DNA from: Sideroxyarcus sp043826585
GTDB taxonomy: Bacteria; Pseudomonadota; Gammaproteobacteria; Burkholderiales; Gallionellaceae
Direction: 5' to 3'
NCBI GenBank assembly: GCA_043826585.1
Contig: JBDRPZ010000046.1
Span: forward strand, 1 to 64,000
Length of the DNA: 64,000 nucleotides
A model generated the notes under the pieces. That model was not told where the DNA came from. It ran no database searches and worked only from the letters and a program-made list of their open reading frames with translations. A program made the translations under genes and the position numbers. Shown in pieces: positions 63,586 to 64,000 of this stretch. The stretch's first letter is position 1. Every line of letters starts with the position of its first letter.

Positions 63586-63936
63586 ATGAATGCAGTGACT
63601 GAAATGCAAGACCCGCTGTTGTTTACCGACAGCGCTGCCAACAAGGTGAAGCAGCTGATCGAAGAAGAGGGGAATGCCGAGCTGAAGCTGCGCGTGTTCG
63701 TCACCGGCGGCGGCTGCTCCGGTTTTCAGTATGGTTTCACGTTTGACGAAGTCGTGAATGAAGACGATACCGTCATGAACAAGAACGGTGTGCAGTTGTT
63801 GGTCGATCCTATGAGCTTCCAGTATCTGGTCGGCGCAGAGATCGATTACACTGAAGGCTTGGAAGGCTCTCAGTTCGTGATCAAGAATCCGAATGCGACT
63901 ACAACTTGTGGTTGCGGGTCTTCATTCTCGGCATAA
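63586..63936 (+). CDS. erpA: iron-sulfur cluster insertion protein ErpA
   Basis: ErpA is an A-type carrier that delivers [4Fe-4S] clusters to client enzymes. The 116-residue protein has the three cluster cysteines: Cys44 in G-G-G-C-S-G-F and Cys108/Cys110 in T-C-G-C-G. An AAGGAG ribosome site precedes the ATG. It ends the window's last operon and is followed by a terminator. Likely clients in this window include AcnD and the U32 protein. Confidence 0.97.
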   Translation: MNAVTEMQDPLLFTDSAANKVKQLIEEEGNAELKLRVFVTGGGCSGFQYGFTFDEVVNEDDTVMNKNGVQLLVDPMSFQYLVGAEIDYTEGLEGSQFVIKNPNATTTCGCGSSFSA

Positions 63937-63960
63937 TTTGAAGGCGGCTGAATGTACGGG

Positions 63961-63984
63961 CGGGGCGCGCAAGCGCCCCGTTTT
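63961..63984 (+). terminator. rho-independent terminator after erpA
   Basis: An eight-base stem (CGGGGCGC / GCGCCCCG) with a GCAA tetraloop is followed by TTTTGTTTT. It starts 25 bases past the erpA stop. Confidence 0.9.
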
Positions 63985-64000
63985 GTTTTATGCGGGATAT

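Overview
The window looks like a chromosome segment of a Gram-negative betaproteobacterium. Supporting evidence is a Coq7 ubiquinone hydroxylase, a Gram-negative porin, a gntR-prpB-prpC-acnD-prpF-prpE methylcitrate cluster, ErpA, RdgC, a lipoyl-domain LpdA and PA2778/PA2779 family proteins. The moderately high G+C content and the number of cyclic-di-GMP genes would suit a Nitrosomonadales/Gallionellaceae-type organism, but that rank is inference. Almost all of it is dense housekeeping sequence with short intergenic gaps. No gap longer than about 300 bases lacks a gene, and I saw no tRNA, rRNA, CRISPR array, insertion sequence or prophage.

Layout. 0-5 kb (+): dcd with a small coupled gene, a large Orn/Lys/Arg decarboxylase, a macro-domain protein and a CHASE-GGDEF cyclase. 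5.1-10.2 kb (-): a four-gene tripartite efflux operon (outer-membrane lipoprotein, MacA-like adaptor, separate MacB-like ATPase and permease) and a small unknown gene. 10.4-12.9 kb (+): hslR, a kinase-like/P-loop fusion and a bacteriohemerythrin. 12.9-19.6 kb (-): a signalling block with a PotD-like binding protein coupled to a GGDEF cyclase, a chemoreceptor without a sensor domain, and a 7TM-PAS-GGDEF-EAL protein. 19.7-31.8 kb (-): rdgC, parC/parE, a dicarboxylate/amino-acid symporter, two small unknown genes, serC overlapping an ATP-grasp-like gene, and an RlhA-type U32 protein.

32.0-34.2 kb (+) is the one accessory-looking stretch. It holds a HigBA-type toxin-antitoxin pair followed by three AT-richer genes of unknown function, the last with an HEPN-like R-x4-H motif. 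34.3-42.8 kb (-) is the methylcitrate operon, in which prpF carries an in-frame TGA; palindromic candidate operators lie next to the GntR gene. 43-48 kb: folA-thyA, an M17 aminopeptidase, a GDSL lipoprotein esterase, the PA2779/PA2778 pair and a YqaA-like protein. 48.3-55.5 kb: proA-lpdA, trpC, a porin with a candidate FNR-type site, coq7, osmC-like and ydcF-like genes.

55.5-60.4 kb (+) is a tightly overlapping lipid/glycerol-3-phosphate module: alpha/beta hydrolase, glycerophosphodiester phosphodiesterase, glpD and an FGGY kinase. 60.4-63.9 kb (+): rplM-rpsI behind a near-consensus sigma-70 promoter, argC, a coiled-coil membrane protein, a bactofilin and erpA.

The points most worth following up are the NspS/MbaA-like polyamine/c-di-GMP pair, the prpF nonsense codon, the islet next to HigBA, the hemerythrin lacking one iron-ligand histidine, and the paired GntR palindromes.
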